64,000 nt of DNA from Cliona cf. orientalis (taxonomy: Eukaryota; Porifera; Demospongiae; Clionaida; Clionaidae). The translations under genes were made by a program, and so were the position numbers. Below, piece by piece: positions 9,818 through 21,800 of the stretch. The notes beneath the pieces were generated by a model that did no database searches, was not told where the DNA came from, and was given only the letters and a program-made list of their open reading frames with translations. The DNA lies in assembly GCA_963930775.1 (NCBI GenBank), contig OZ005702.1, positions 1,984,001 through 2,048,000 of the forward strand, in the 5' to 3' direction. Position 1 is the stretch's first letter. Every line of letters begins with the position of its first letter.

Positions 9818-12800
9818 TCAAAAGATCTAGAAGGGAAAACATTTGAGCTTTAAGAAATCTAGGCTTATAGATCCTCAACTCATTAAATTTATGCACTGCA
9901 GATATTTATCTTACTCTTGGATACAAAGCTGCATTAGCCCTGCGAGTGCAGACAACCCATCGCCTGAAGCATTTGTCCCCAACCTGAGACACCTGAGGGT
10001 AGTAGGAACAGGTTGCACATCCTCCAGGAAGAGGGCGGTGCTCGTCAGCATAATAGCAGGCATGACAGTAGGTGATGCGACAGCTGGCAATGGAGTCACA
10101 CAGTGGTGACTCCTGGGGATCAGATCTGGATTCAAGGGTAGCCCAAAGTGGGAAAATCATTATGTGCCCGCATGAGCCGTGTATAATAATAATATACTAA
10201 GCATACTATACAGCTGATGACCTTAAGGTTACGGGAAAGTATTCAACGCGCTATTTATAAATGATTGCGCACGGACACAATTCACGTATGTTTTAATGTG
10301 GTTTTGTCAGAAACGCGAACGAGTGTTGACCATTTCCAGAGGTAAACAAAAGTCCGAATTTCTGCGTCAAATTTTGAAGACCAGAGACTCGAACGAACTG
10401 ACTTTGCTGTCGTTCACGCTAGTCCATCGATCGGAGCAGTGCCAAGTATAGCGCTATTTTGAAAACTCTAAGATGGTGAGTCGTCAGACAAGGTTTTGTC
10501 CTGGAGGGCCGCCATTAAGCAAGTCACATGGCAGCTGAGCAGTAAGTTTTTATGTTCGCTTTCTGTTAGTGTAACTGGACAGAGTTCAAGCGCTATACTT
10601 GGCCCTGTAGAGACTTGTAAGCTATCGTTTCGTTTGTATGTCATTACATAGAAGCAGTTTACCTCAGCAAAAATTGACGCAGAAAATTGCAAAATTTACC
10701 CGCGCTTGTAGACAGACAGTGGCAGGTTTGCTTTTCGTTTTTGTGGACCATGGGGCAGGCATCAGGAGAGCTACTTACCTGTGCCTTGACTGTGCAAAGA
10801 ACGTGGATAAAACTAGAATATAACTGTCTCATTTATTATTCATGTGAACTTTGGCCATGCGTGGGCAGAATACTATCCCGTAACCTTAACGTCATGGGGG
10901 AAGGTGGTACTTTGAGGCGGAATTCTAATGAAGGGAAGGGATAAACTTGAGGGGAAGTATCACGAACAATAATAATATTATTATGGTGTCAGGTGGAAAC
11001 ATCATCCATTTTAGGGGATTTCCTTTCAGAAACTTAAAATATCAGTTTGTATAGAGGGCGTAAATTTTGGAGAGACCTTTTTTTTTTTACTGATTCATAA
11101 AATTATTTACACGCATACTAATCTTGCATTACTGTACTTACAAAGTGCAGGGTGCTGTTCTTGTTGGACGATCATAGCAGTAGTCAGGGGTGCAGTAGGG
11201 AGGGCAACCTGTAGGATGAAAACAGCATAACAATAGCATCACACTAGAAAAAAATCTAACTTTGGTCCAAATTAGTGTTAATAATTTTACCATTAGGATT
11301 GCACTGCTGATTACAGTCTTCCAATGTCTCAAAGTTGTTCTCATTGCCGCCACAGCCTCCGTAGGTAAACTCCTCACACACACCCGTCTTGGAGTTGAAG
11401 AAGTAGCGAGGTATGGCAGCTTCACAAAGACCAGAATCAGCAGGCAATATGCAGAATGCTGCAAGTGGTATTCAGTAATCTGAATCAGTATACCCTTTAA
11501 CACTGCATGAATGACTTAAGCCATCTGTATGAGGCCTCATAATTAGACATCCCTTTACGTAATAATTAATGGTACACCTTGCTATCACATTAAATTTGTC
11601 TGTTAATGTATAATATTATGACATGCATGAGCATTAAACTCACGTTGTGGTTTGGCTTCTGTTGTTGTTGGTACAGTTGGAGCCTCAGTGGTAGTTGGAA
11701 GCTGAGTAGTTCTAGGAGCTTCTGTAGTTGTTGGTGCCTGTGTGGTAGTTGGCACTTCAGTTGTTGTTGGTGCCTGAGTGGTAGTGGGAGCTTCCGTAGT
11801 TGTTGGTGCCTGTGTGGTAGTGGGAGCCTCAGTAGTTGTAGCAGCTTCGGTAGTTGTTGGCGCCTGTGTAGTAGTGGGAGCCTCAGTAGTGGTTGGAGTC
11901 TCAGTAGTTGTTGGCGCCTGTGTGGTAGTGGGAGCCTCAGTAGTTGTAGCAGCTTCCATAGTTGTTGGCGCCTGTGTAGTAGTGGGAGTCTCAGTAGTGG
12001 TTGGAGTCTCAGTAGTTGTTGGCGCCTGTGTAGTAGTGGGAACCTCAGTAGTGGTTGGAGTCTCAGTAGTTGTTGGCGCCTGTGTGGTAGTGGGAGCCTC
12101 GGTAGTTGTAGCAGCTTCGGTAGTTATTGGTGCCTGTGTGGTAGTGGGAGCCTCAGTAGTTGTAGCAGCTTCCGTAGTTGTTGGCGCCTGTGTGGTAGTG
12201 GGAGCCTCAGTAGTGGTTGGAGTCTCAGTAGTTGTTGGTGCCTGTGTGGTAGTGGGAGCCTCGGTAGTGGTTGGAGTCTCAGTAGTTGTTGGCGCCTGTG
12301 TGGTAGTGGGAGCCTCGGTAGTGGTCATTTCTGTTGTTGTGGTGGGGGGCTGTGTAGTGGGTTCAGCTGTGGTGGTGATGGCCGGAAGAAATCCAGCATC
12401 TCTAAACTGCTCTTGATTTTGCTTTAAACAAAAGAAAAACCCACATTTAAATAATTATTTTCATTGACTAGTGAACTATACACTATACGTCAACTTACTA
12501 TCAGTGCAAGTTGCAGCTGCTCCTTTGAGAGGAAGCCATCAGAGAGTTGGATATAGAAGATGAACCTGAGATTTCCCTCATTGTCTTGCCCAATCATTGA
12601 GGTAGGAATGGCTACGTTCATTGGCTCAACCTTGAGATCTGTTACCCTAATGTTCAGAAGGTCAAGTTGGTGCAGTCAAAAAATACGAAAGATTTAATGT
12701 GATCTACTAAATCTTACTGTTTAGTTTCTCCATCAAATTGGACAAGATTACACAAATTAGTGGAACAGAAATCAACAACTGCTGCAGCTGTTACTTCCCT

Positions 12801-15800
12801 GAACTTCTGCTGTCTCTCTGGAGTGAACTATAAAATTACAATAGCTAAGTGGTTTAATTAATAATCAGCAACGAAAAACATTAACATACTGTTTCAGGAG
12901 TTAAAATGGGTGTAGTGTAGTTGACACTGTTCTCTGTCCCAGAGGTGGGTGTGGTCACCGGAGGAGGAGGGGGAGGAGGTTCATTCACAATACCTTATTA
13001 GGGCATAAGAGTTATAATAGCTCTGTGTGACTATAAATAGCATGCAAGTAGCTATATACCACTCACGTTCACATGATCCATTGACTAGGGTGTATCCGGG
13101 AACACAGAGGCAGTCGTATGATCCTTCTGTGTTGACACACTGGGAATTTTCAATACCCTCACACAAGTCAGTTGCATTCAAAGCAGCCACCAGACACTCG
13201 TCAATATCTAAATACCACAATGATAAAAGATTAAAGCCTGCCTGCTACATAATATGAAACATGCGATATACCTGAACATTTTATCTATAAGAAGATGCAT
13301 TGAACACCAGTATACATAGGTCTAACTGTAAATTCAGTCGTACCTTCACAAGTCTTCTTATCGTCTTGGAGCTCAAATCCATTCCTGCAGCTGCACTCAA
13401 AGGACCCCTCGGTGTTGGTACATGTGTGATCACAAGGAGTGCTCTGACACTCATCTCGATCTGTCAATAACAGCAAATTGTAACAACACAATAACCATAG
13501 TGTTCCAGCTAAATACGTAGCAATTTTGGCCTGCAGAGGCATTTACATGATAAAAATTACTCTCTTTGAAATTTGGTACATAATATTATAGTACTTCTGG
13601 GAGTGGGTGCCTGTCCGGAATGCTATGGTACTATAGCTAGATCTACATAATAATTAAGTGCATATATATATACAGCTTACCAATACACTGAGTCCCTCCA
13701 GGAGCTGACAGCTCAAATCCAGTTGGACAGTAGCACTGCTCCACACCATCGATAACAGCACATGCAAATGAACACTCTCCATCACAAGGCTCATTGGCTG
13801 CGCACAAAAATAAATAATGAGGCTGTTATTCATATCATTAGCAAGAGTAGATTAGTAGCTATGCATAAACTAGTAATCTCGTCCCCAGTCCCTCTCTCGA
13901 TTGCTTTTTGTGTGCAACATTAAAAGCTGGGAGATCGAGAGATGAGGCTAATAAACTAGTATTGTATGTAGTAGACTTACCAGTGCAGTTTCTTCCATCC
14001 TCTGCCAGGGTGAATCCTTCATTGCAGCTGCAGCTATAGGAGCCTACTGTGTTCTCACAGAGCTGTTGACAGTCATTCACTCCCTCACACTCATTGATGT
14101 CTATTATAGCGATGAAAAGTATTCTTAAGTACATTAGCTAAGACTCCAAGTTCATTTAAGCCTCATTGTCATTGAAGTTGAAACTTGTAGCACCAGCTAG
14201 CTATCTACAAAATTAATGTTCCATAGATACATACCTTGGCATTGGTTTGTTCCTTCTATCAGTTGGTATCCCTCCATACAGTCACAGAAGTAACTGCCAT
14301 CAGTATTGACACAAACCTGTTGGCAGAGGGTGTTGTTTAGTAGGCACTCATCAACATCTGCAAAAAATTAATAGTAGTCACACAATAGTAGTATACTATA
14401 AGGCTTGCCCCCAGACCTGCCCCAGTCCCCACTTTCTGCATCCAACAGTCCAGTGAACACATAGCTAGAGGGCCCATATAACTATTTAACTAAACTGACC
14501 ATAGCACTTCTGTGCATCTCCTGTGTATCCGGGAGGGCAGGCTCCACAGACAGCCCCCACCCCAGGAGCTGGGACATCCATGCACTCCACTCCATCAAAG
14601 CACTGGATCTCTGAGCATCCATTGCGGTTCTCCTCACAGAACCTTCCAGTGAACGCTGCAGTGTATTAATAATTGCAGAGGACACCATGGGGGGGGGGGG
14701 GGGGGGGGGGAATATGGTTATGGGAGTCACTGCGTCACACAATTGCAAGATTTCAATAATTATAAAGAACTAATTAGGGAGAACTACATGTACCTAGTAT
14801 AAAAGATGACAAAACACTTTGCTACATGGCTGTAGATTCAGATTCACTTATCATTAAAATTTAATCATTAACTTACCATCACTGCATACACAGTTCATGA
14901 CCACCGTTGCATCGCTTGTCAGCAGTCCGTCCAGTGTACAGTTCCCTCCATTGACACAGGCACACACCTCCACAGTCGGGACAAAGACAGAAGAGGCACC
15001 CCTAGTATCATTAGCAATGAAGACCAGGGGCTCTGTGGTGATCTCCTGTAAGGTCCAGCGAAATTCAAACTCTCCCTCATCTGTCTCCTCTAAAACTGAG
15101 TTTTCTGGTAGCCCTCCTCGCACACTCAGAGTGAATTCATCACCCGGGTCCTCTACGAAGAGTGTAAAGATCGATTCCTCACCAAGGTTAACTCTGAATG
15201 TCGCATCAGCTGAGATGTTTGGTGGAAAATTGTCTACAGAGCAAGAGAAATAATAATATATGGATTATATACACAGCTGTACGGCTGTTGCATCTTCTGT
15301 GAGACAAAACGGTGGAGCTTTTGATAGCTATACTTCCCCAAGACTCCATCCCAGGTTTTCAATATCATAGACAGAACAATTAACGAAAAGCTGAGGAGCC
15401 CAGGTGGATGAGGCCATGCTATAATAATTATACTTGTGCTCTAGCTTAGAGGTATTCGAACTGATAGACAAACCTAACACATCTTTTGTTGCATTGGCAT
15501 CCTTCTGGTGGTTCAGAGTATTCATGGCAAATGCCATATCTCCAGTGACAGCCAAGTCAAACAGACACTGCTGATTGTCCTCACAAACCATCCTCTGTGC
15601 ATCTGTGACATTTGTCAGCTCGTCAAAGAAAAGTGGAACAAAGTCCACATCCGGTTGGCCGACCTGGCGCCTGCGACGACCAGGCCTGAAGAACAGACTC
15701 TCCTCAGCAGGAACACGCCCTAATAATTCAATAATTATTACTAAGTGAGGGCAAACACAATAATGATTATTCTACAATAATATTATGTGTCATAATAATT

Positions 15801-18800
15801 ATAAGATTGCTTTCAATAGATAATTATGAGTAAAGAAATATTATAACTAGATCTGTAATTGTCTAGCCATCTCATTACTGATACATGTATAAGACAGGGT
15901 TTCATCTAGTGACAAAAATTTGGGGTGGAAGCGCGATAAATGAGTGGGCGTATTTAGCATACCAAGTTACTTGGAACGTATTTTTAGGAGATGTTTAATT
16001 CCTTCAGATTGTTTTGGGTAATTTTTGATCAAAGAGAAAATTTAGTGGTTTGATATGGTGACTTATTGTTAGATTTTGATGCTTAGGCCACACAAACTAA
16101 ATTCGCTGTTTATCGTCACCACTTTTTCCATTTTCCATGCGGGCGAGCGGTCATTATTCATTATTCATTGTCCATTTTCTTTATCTTTGCGAGCCACGCC
16201 CCTCACACAAGGGGCGTGGTTTACCATTAACGGGCAATCCTAAGGTTAAAGGTCATGCGTGCTCGTTGCATTCCGTTGAGGACAGCGAGTCTAAGGCAAG
16301 TTTTCTACTTGTTAGTGTGTCGTTATAGTAGGGAAACAAACGCTTTGGACGTGCTGTGCATATATGTTGAACGTTTGAAGGTTTTGTGCAGTCAGTGTTC
16401 ACGTGATCAATAATGAATAATGAAAATTTTGCTGGATCTTCAAAATAGCATGCGGGCGGTGACGCTTAACAGTGAATTTAGTTTGTGTGGCCTTAATTTA
16501 ATTAAAGTCAAATTCTTAGGGGGGGAAGCTAGGGAGTTTGGAGGGGAAGCTTCCCCTCTGTCCTCCCCACTGGATGAAACCCTGTAAGATTCTTTACAAA
16601 TCACCACAGCACATTTTATTACTTTATTAATTGAGATACTTACATGTCAACAAGTGGAAGTACAAGTCTCGTTCACTGATTCCATTGGGGAGTGGGTTAG
16701 TTTGACCCTTTCTGTAGAAATCATTACCAGAATTTCCATCCAAGTTTCCCAGATAGCCTCTCGTCCTTCCAGAGAATGAGCGAGGAACTCGAACTTGAAA
16801 ATTCATTTGGTACTCCTGTCCTCGTGGATTCACTTGACCAGAGATGGTGATCCCACTCTTATAGAAAGCTGCCGTGAGAGAGTTGCCATTCCTTGTCAGA
16901 ACAGCCTCGCCGGTCTCATCCTCCCAGGGCTGCCCGTTCTGAAGTTGGCCAGTGATCTCCACACCTGGCTCTGGCTTGGTTTGGAACACCCTGAAGCCAG
17001 GTGACATACCAAACTGCAGCAGAGGAGAGATTTATACACCCTTTATAGGTATGATTCCCCTCCCATCACCTGCCCCTCCTTGCCCCCTCACATGTTATGT
17101 GTGTACATACATACAGCTTATGGTACCAGTGCATATACATATACACTGCTGAAACACTTACGTGAAATGCTACATTTGGCTGACCAAATGCCAGTCCAAG
17201 GTGAGTTGTTACTCCCCAAAATGACACCCTTCCCAGTCTCCCCTGGAGAGTAAACACTGGAATCTCGCTGTCTTCTGGTAGGACCTCTAGGACTGTGAAG
17301 TCTCCATTCCCATTGAAGGTGTAGTACCGCCCATCAAAGGTGGCGTAGTGGGGATCTCCCTGACCACTCCCTGTTAATTAGGCAAAAAATCACTATTTTC
17401 ACACTGAAAATAGAGCACCAGATTATGCCCCAACAGACTAAAAGTGGTGAGAATCTCAGATAGAACAAAATACTAACTATAGTTCACTGGATTTCAGATG
17501 TAAATGTTTCATGACAAGATGATCTAATTAAGAGAACTTACCAACAGCTGGAGGTGAGTATCCTGTGCAGTCGTTGATGATCCTCTGTACAAAGAACTTA
17601 TCGCAATAGACATCAAAGCCAATGTCGCAACATCTCTCCCTGAATCCCTTATCTCTGGTGTTGTGATTTGCCTCATCAAGGTGAGGATGGTGGAGCAGCA
17701 TCGTTCCAGCAAATCCTTCACGAGGGGAGGTCTGGAGAGCTCTGTTGGATAGTATAACAATTCTCACTGATACACAGCTAGGGAGAGAAAATTAATACCA
17801 AGGCAGCTATTAGCTACAAACAATAAAGCTAGCTAGCGGTAGTAGCCTATTATGTTGAGATGCAATAGTGCTGAGCTACTAATAGCTACAATAGCCTAAT
17901 TCTTTGGTACATTTTCTATACTATTTAAGTTCAATGATAAGTAGCTAATGATATACCCATTTGCATCGTAACAGCACTGCTGAGTTAGAGTGACATCAGA
18001 TACCAGTAACCGGAGCCTCACTGGTTCTGTGGACACATAGCACTGTGGTACACCCCTCTGAGGTATGAATCGTCCATAATCATTGCTTGCCTGGCCCCTA
18101 GAGCACGGGCACAGTTGTGATTCCAGCATCTCTGCCAGTCTTTCCGGAGTTGTTCCCAGCAGAAGCAGGTCAGAGTCAAACTCAAACGCATTGAGGCAAC
18201 CTTCAACTTTAACTCTGAGATCAGGATCTGCTGGCAGCTCCATCAGCATATTTGCTGGGGGCATTTCCATATCCTGTCGCTTTCTTCGTCTCTTTCCAAG
18301 TTCAAAAGTGCACGATACGGCATCGCCCACTGCCGGGAAGCCAGAGAGTGGATGATTTCCAAAGAAATTTCCCTCAGCGTTGAAGCCGACTACAGCTGCT
18401 CTGTTTCTCCCCAGTGCACTCCACTGGACCTCGCCACACATGTAGGAGAAGATGATGAAGGTGTGAAGAACATCGCTGACAACAATGGTTTGGTAGTTGT
18501 TAACCTGCCATGACGGATGAAAAATTTAATATTAAAGATAGCTACTCAGTATCGAGCTCAAGACAAAAATTAACACAGCCTCAGTCCTAGATCAGGAGTG
18601 GATGATTGGTAGTAGTGTAGTTAGTACATGTAATATTATTGTGTACTCTTGCCTAGACCTATTCCCACACCATCTTTCAATGCTGCATGCTGAATGGCTA
18701 GATTGGGTGGGTAGGTTGGGAGGGATGGTGAGGGGAGGGGAGCTGCATGACATGACTCAGCAGCTGTTCCAGTTTCAATCATACTACTGGTATACTCTGT

Positions 18801-21800
18801 ATCATCAACTGAACTTTAACACAGTTCAATTACTCATCAAACAATAGGCATACCAGACAGGCTTATCATTGCAGGACCTCTATGGTAACATAATTTTAAT
18901 TTCATCTCACAGATTAGCCAGTTTTGTACATTGTTTACTTTATCCTGCCAGTTTGTGGTGGAATAAAGCCAGTGCATGGTTCTCTTGAACAAGTGTTAAT
19001 GACACCAGCAAGGTCATGCTCTAGTGCATGCAACCTGGCTCACAAAATTGAATAACAGAGCAGGTGTGAGCATCTGTATCATTAACTGAACTTTAACACA
19101 GTTCAATTACTCACCAAACAATAGGCATACCTGACAGGCTTATCATTGCATGACCTCTATGGTAACATAATTTTAATTTCATCTCACAGATTAGCCAGCT
19201 TTGCACATTGTTTACTTGATCCTGACAGCTGTGGTGGAACAAACCTAGTGCATGATTCACCAGTGCCTCTTGGACAAAATTAATATTAAAGACATACCAG
19301 AAAGGTCATGCTCTCAAACCTGAAGTGTGTACCTAGCTAACCTGGCTAGCAAAATTGAATAGAGCAGGTATGAGCAAATGACATCTAGGCCTTTGACTCA
19401 AATGATCATAAGCTGATGGAATGGAAGTACACTGGAGCCAAAAAGGTGGACTCAAAAGTAATCAAGTCACCAGCCAGACTCCTGGACTTTGTGTGACAAA
19501 TTTTTAATCAATTTTGTAGGTGTAAGCTGATGTGAATTACAAAAAAATATTTAGGACATAGCTAACCGCAGGTGCTGCCGACAACAAATGAGCTGGGGTG
19601 ATCATCTTCTCCGTGAATCGAATCTAATTATTACTTCTCATTTACATGCTACCAGTACTATCGAAAAGATATGTTTTCATGCAACACAATCAAGCTGTGA
19701 CATGCTACCTTTTCCAGTTCATCTTCAGAGATTCCCTCATGATCCTCCTCTCCGTGTGGACTGGGGTGCACATGATCCCAGTGGACAACAAGCAGCCATT
19801 TGCCTCTAAACCTTTGTTCACCTTCCGCTTGAAGATTCTGGACATACTCATTCACATCGTCCATCAGCTGCTGGCCTTCAGGTTTAGTAGCACGCTCAGT
19901 GATGCTGTAAGCAGCATAGCGCACTGCTCCCTCCTTGCGGATATCGTTATCGCTCCAGAATGGTGCCACGGCCAGACCCTGCCTAGTCCAGTAGAAGGTT
20001 GTTGGAAATCGATCGGGATAAGAGTACTTCCATGGTTTGTCAAATGATATCACACCATTTTCATTGATCTGCAATAGACATGTATACATGGTCAGTAGTA
20101 TCATTCTACGGAATAATGTAAAATTAATATGAAGCACTGCAATTTCTGACCTGCATGCACAAGACTATGCTACATGCACTGCACTGGCGTAGGAAGTGCT
20201 GGTGCACCCATGAAATTTCTGAGTGGAATACACACAATGTCATATTTTGCTCTGAAGTGTATTTTATATTATTGATTAGTGTAGATATAGGCACCATGCA
20301 GAGCACCCGTTTACCAAATCGTCTTCCTACGCCTATGCACTGCAATAAAAAAAAAAACCAAATGGTCTGTTTCCTCAAACAAGATCATGTAGCTAGCTGG
20401 TCACACATACGTATGCAGAAGTGACTGTTGTATCTCCAAAGAGCATGCCATCTGGGATGTAGATAGCTTCCGAGGTTGAGTCCGGTAGAGTTTTGTCTAG
20501 CTCCATAACACCAGGAAACTCAGTTAGGTCAACAAACGGGAGAAAGTCGATATCAAACTCAATTTCTCCACCATCTCCTGCAGGGATCATAACAATAAGC
20601 AGTTAACATTAAGGTGTGGCCTTGTCTAGATCTGTTTGCAACATTAAGATGCCCTAGATACATATCTTATAAAATTAATCTTAATAATATTATTATATTA
20701 TGTGAATTCCTACTGTAGCTATAGCTCACCATCTGTTACAGCTATCTTTTGTCCCGCAAGAAAAGCATAGCCTCTGCCTGGAAACGCACTGAAGCCATAC
20801 ACTAGAACAGACAGGAGTCCATTTGCACCCGTGTGGGTAACTGAGTGCTGGGTAGGATCATTGGCTCCACTGGTGACTGCCTTACTGCATCCATAGCCAA
20901 CTATCTCCTCCTCATTGTTGCGAATTTCCTGCCACTCGCAGTCTATAGCAGCCCCATCCAGCATGATGCTCTCAGCATTGTAATGCTCGGTCGAAACAGT
21001 CACACTGATGTAGTTGGATGGAAAGTTGCTCGTGGGTAGGGAGAAGAATGCGATTTCACTGACGTACTGGTCGATGGGTGAGATCATGGCAACAGCTGGG
21101 TCACCCTTTGAATCAATACTCCCGCCAGTGGAGAGCTGCACCAGTAGCAGTGGCTGCGACGACTCAACATAGCAGTATTCATCAGTGTTGATTTCGAGCG
21201 TAGTCACACCTTGTGCCCCACGCGAAGTTGTTCCACAAGTGTAAATGATCGAGGCTGCTTCTGCACTAATTGCCTTAAAGTTCTGCACACCAGTTCTCCC
21301 AGCAAATGGAGCTAACAGGAACTTAGTTCCCCAGGTAGCAAGCGGTGGGACATGCAATGCCAATGGCTCACACCCAGACTCAGATGAAGGTACATTAGCA
21401 CACTCGTGCCCACTGATGACAGTCAGAGGCTTGTTCGACACGATTTTAGTTCCAGTTAGGTCATCAACACTCGAGACAAGGAGAGTCTGTAGCTGGTTTA
21501 GTGTAAATTCATCACTCATGGTGTTTGCTTCAATGGTTACTGATGTGGTCATTGATGTTTGTGGATCTCGAGGAATAGTGACTGACTGGGAGGGAGTGAC
21601 AGTGATTGTTGTATCATCCTCACAACCGACTAGCAGAAACTGACTATGTAGAAAATCAGTGGGATCATCCGTAGACACGACGTAGTACTCGTAGCCGGCA
21701 TCACCTGCAACGGTAATGCAAGGATACGCCAGGAATGTGCCATAATTTAGAGGATGGACAAAATTTTCACCAATGACAAAAATTGTCTCATCTCCAGTGG

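Noticed and set aside
9843-10109. 88-codon plus-strand frame starting MSFKKSRL
   Set aside because: No homology seen, and it lies opposite the Cys-rich minus-strand exon 9915-10125, which has good splice sites and phase.
11606-12427. Long plus-strand open frames over the Thr-rich array (Ser/Cys/Leu- or Val-rich)
   Set aside because: They mirror an 18-21-base coding repeat on the minus strand. The minus-strand reading has the correct splice phases on both sides.
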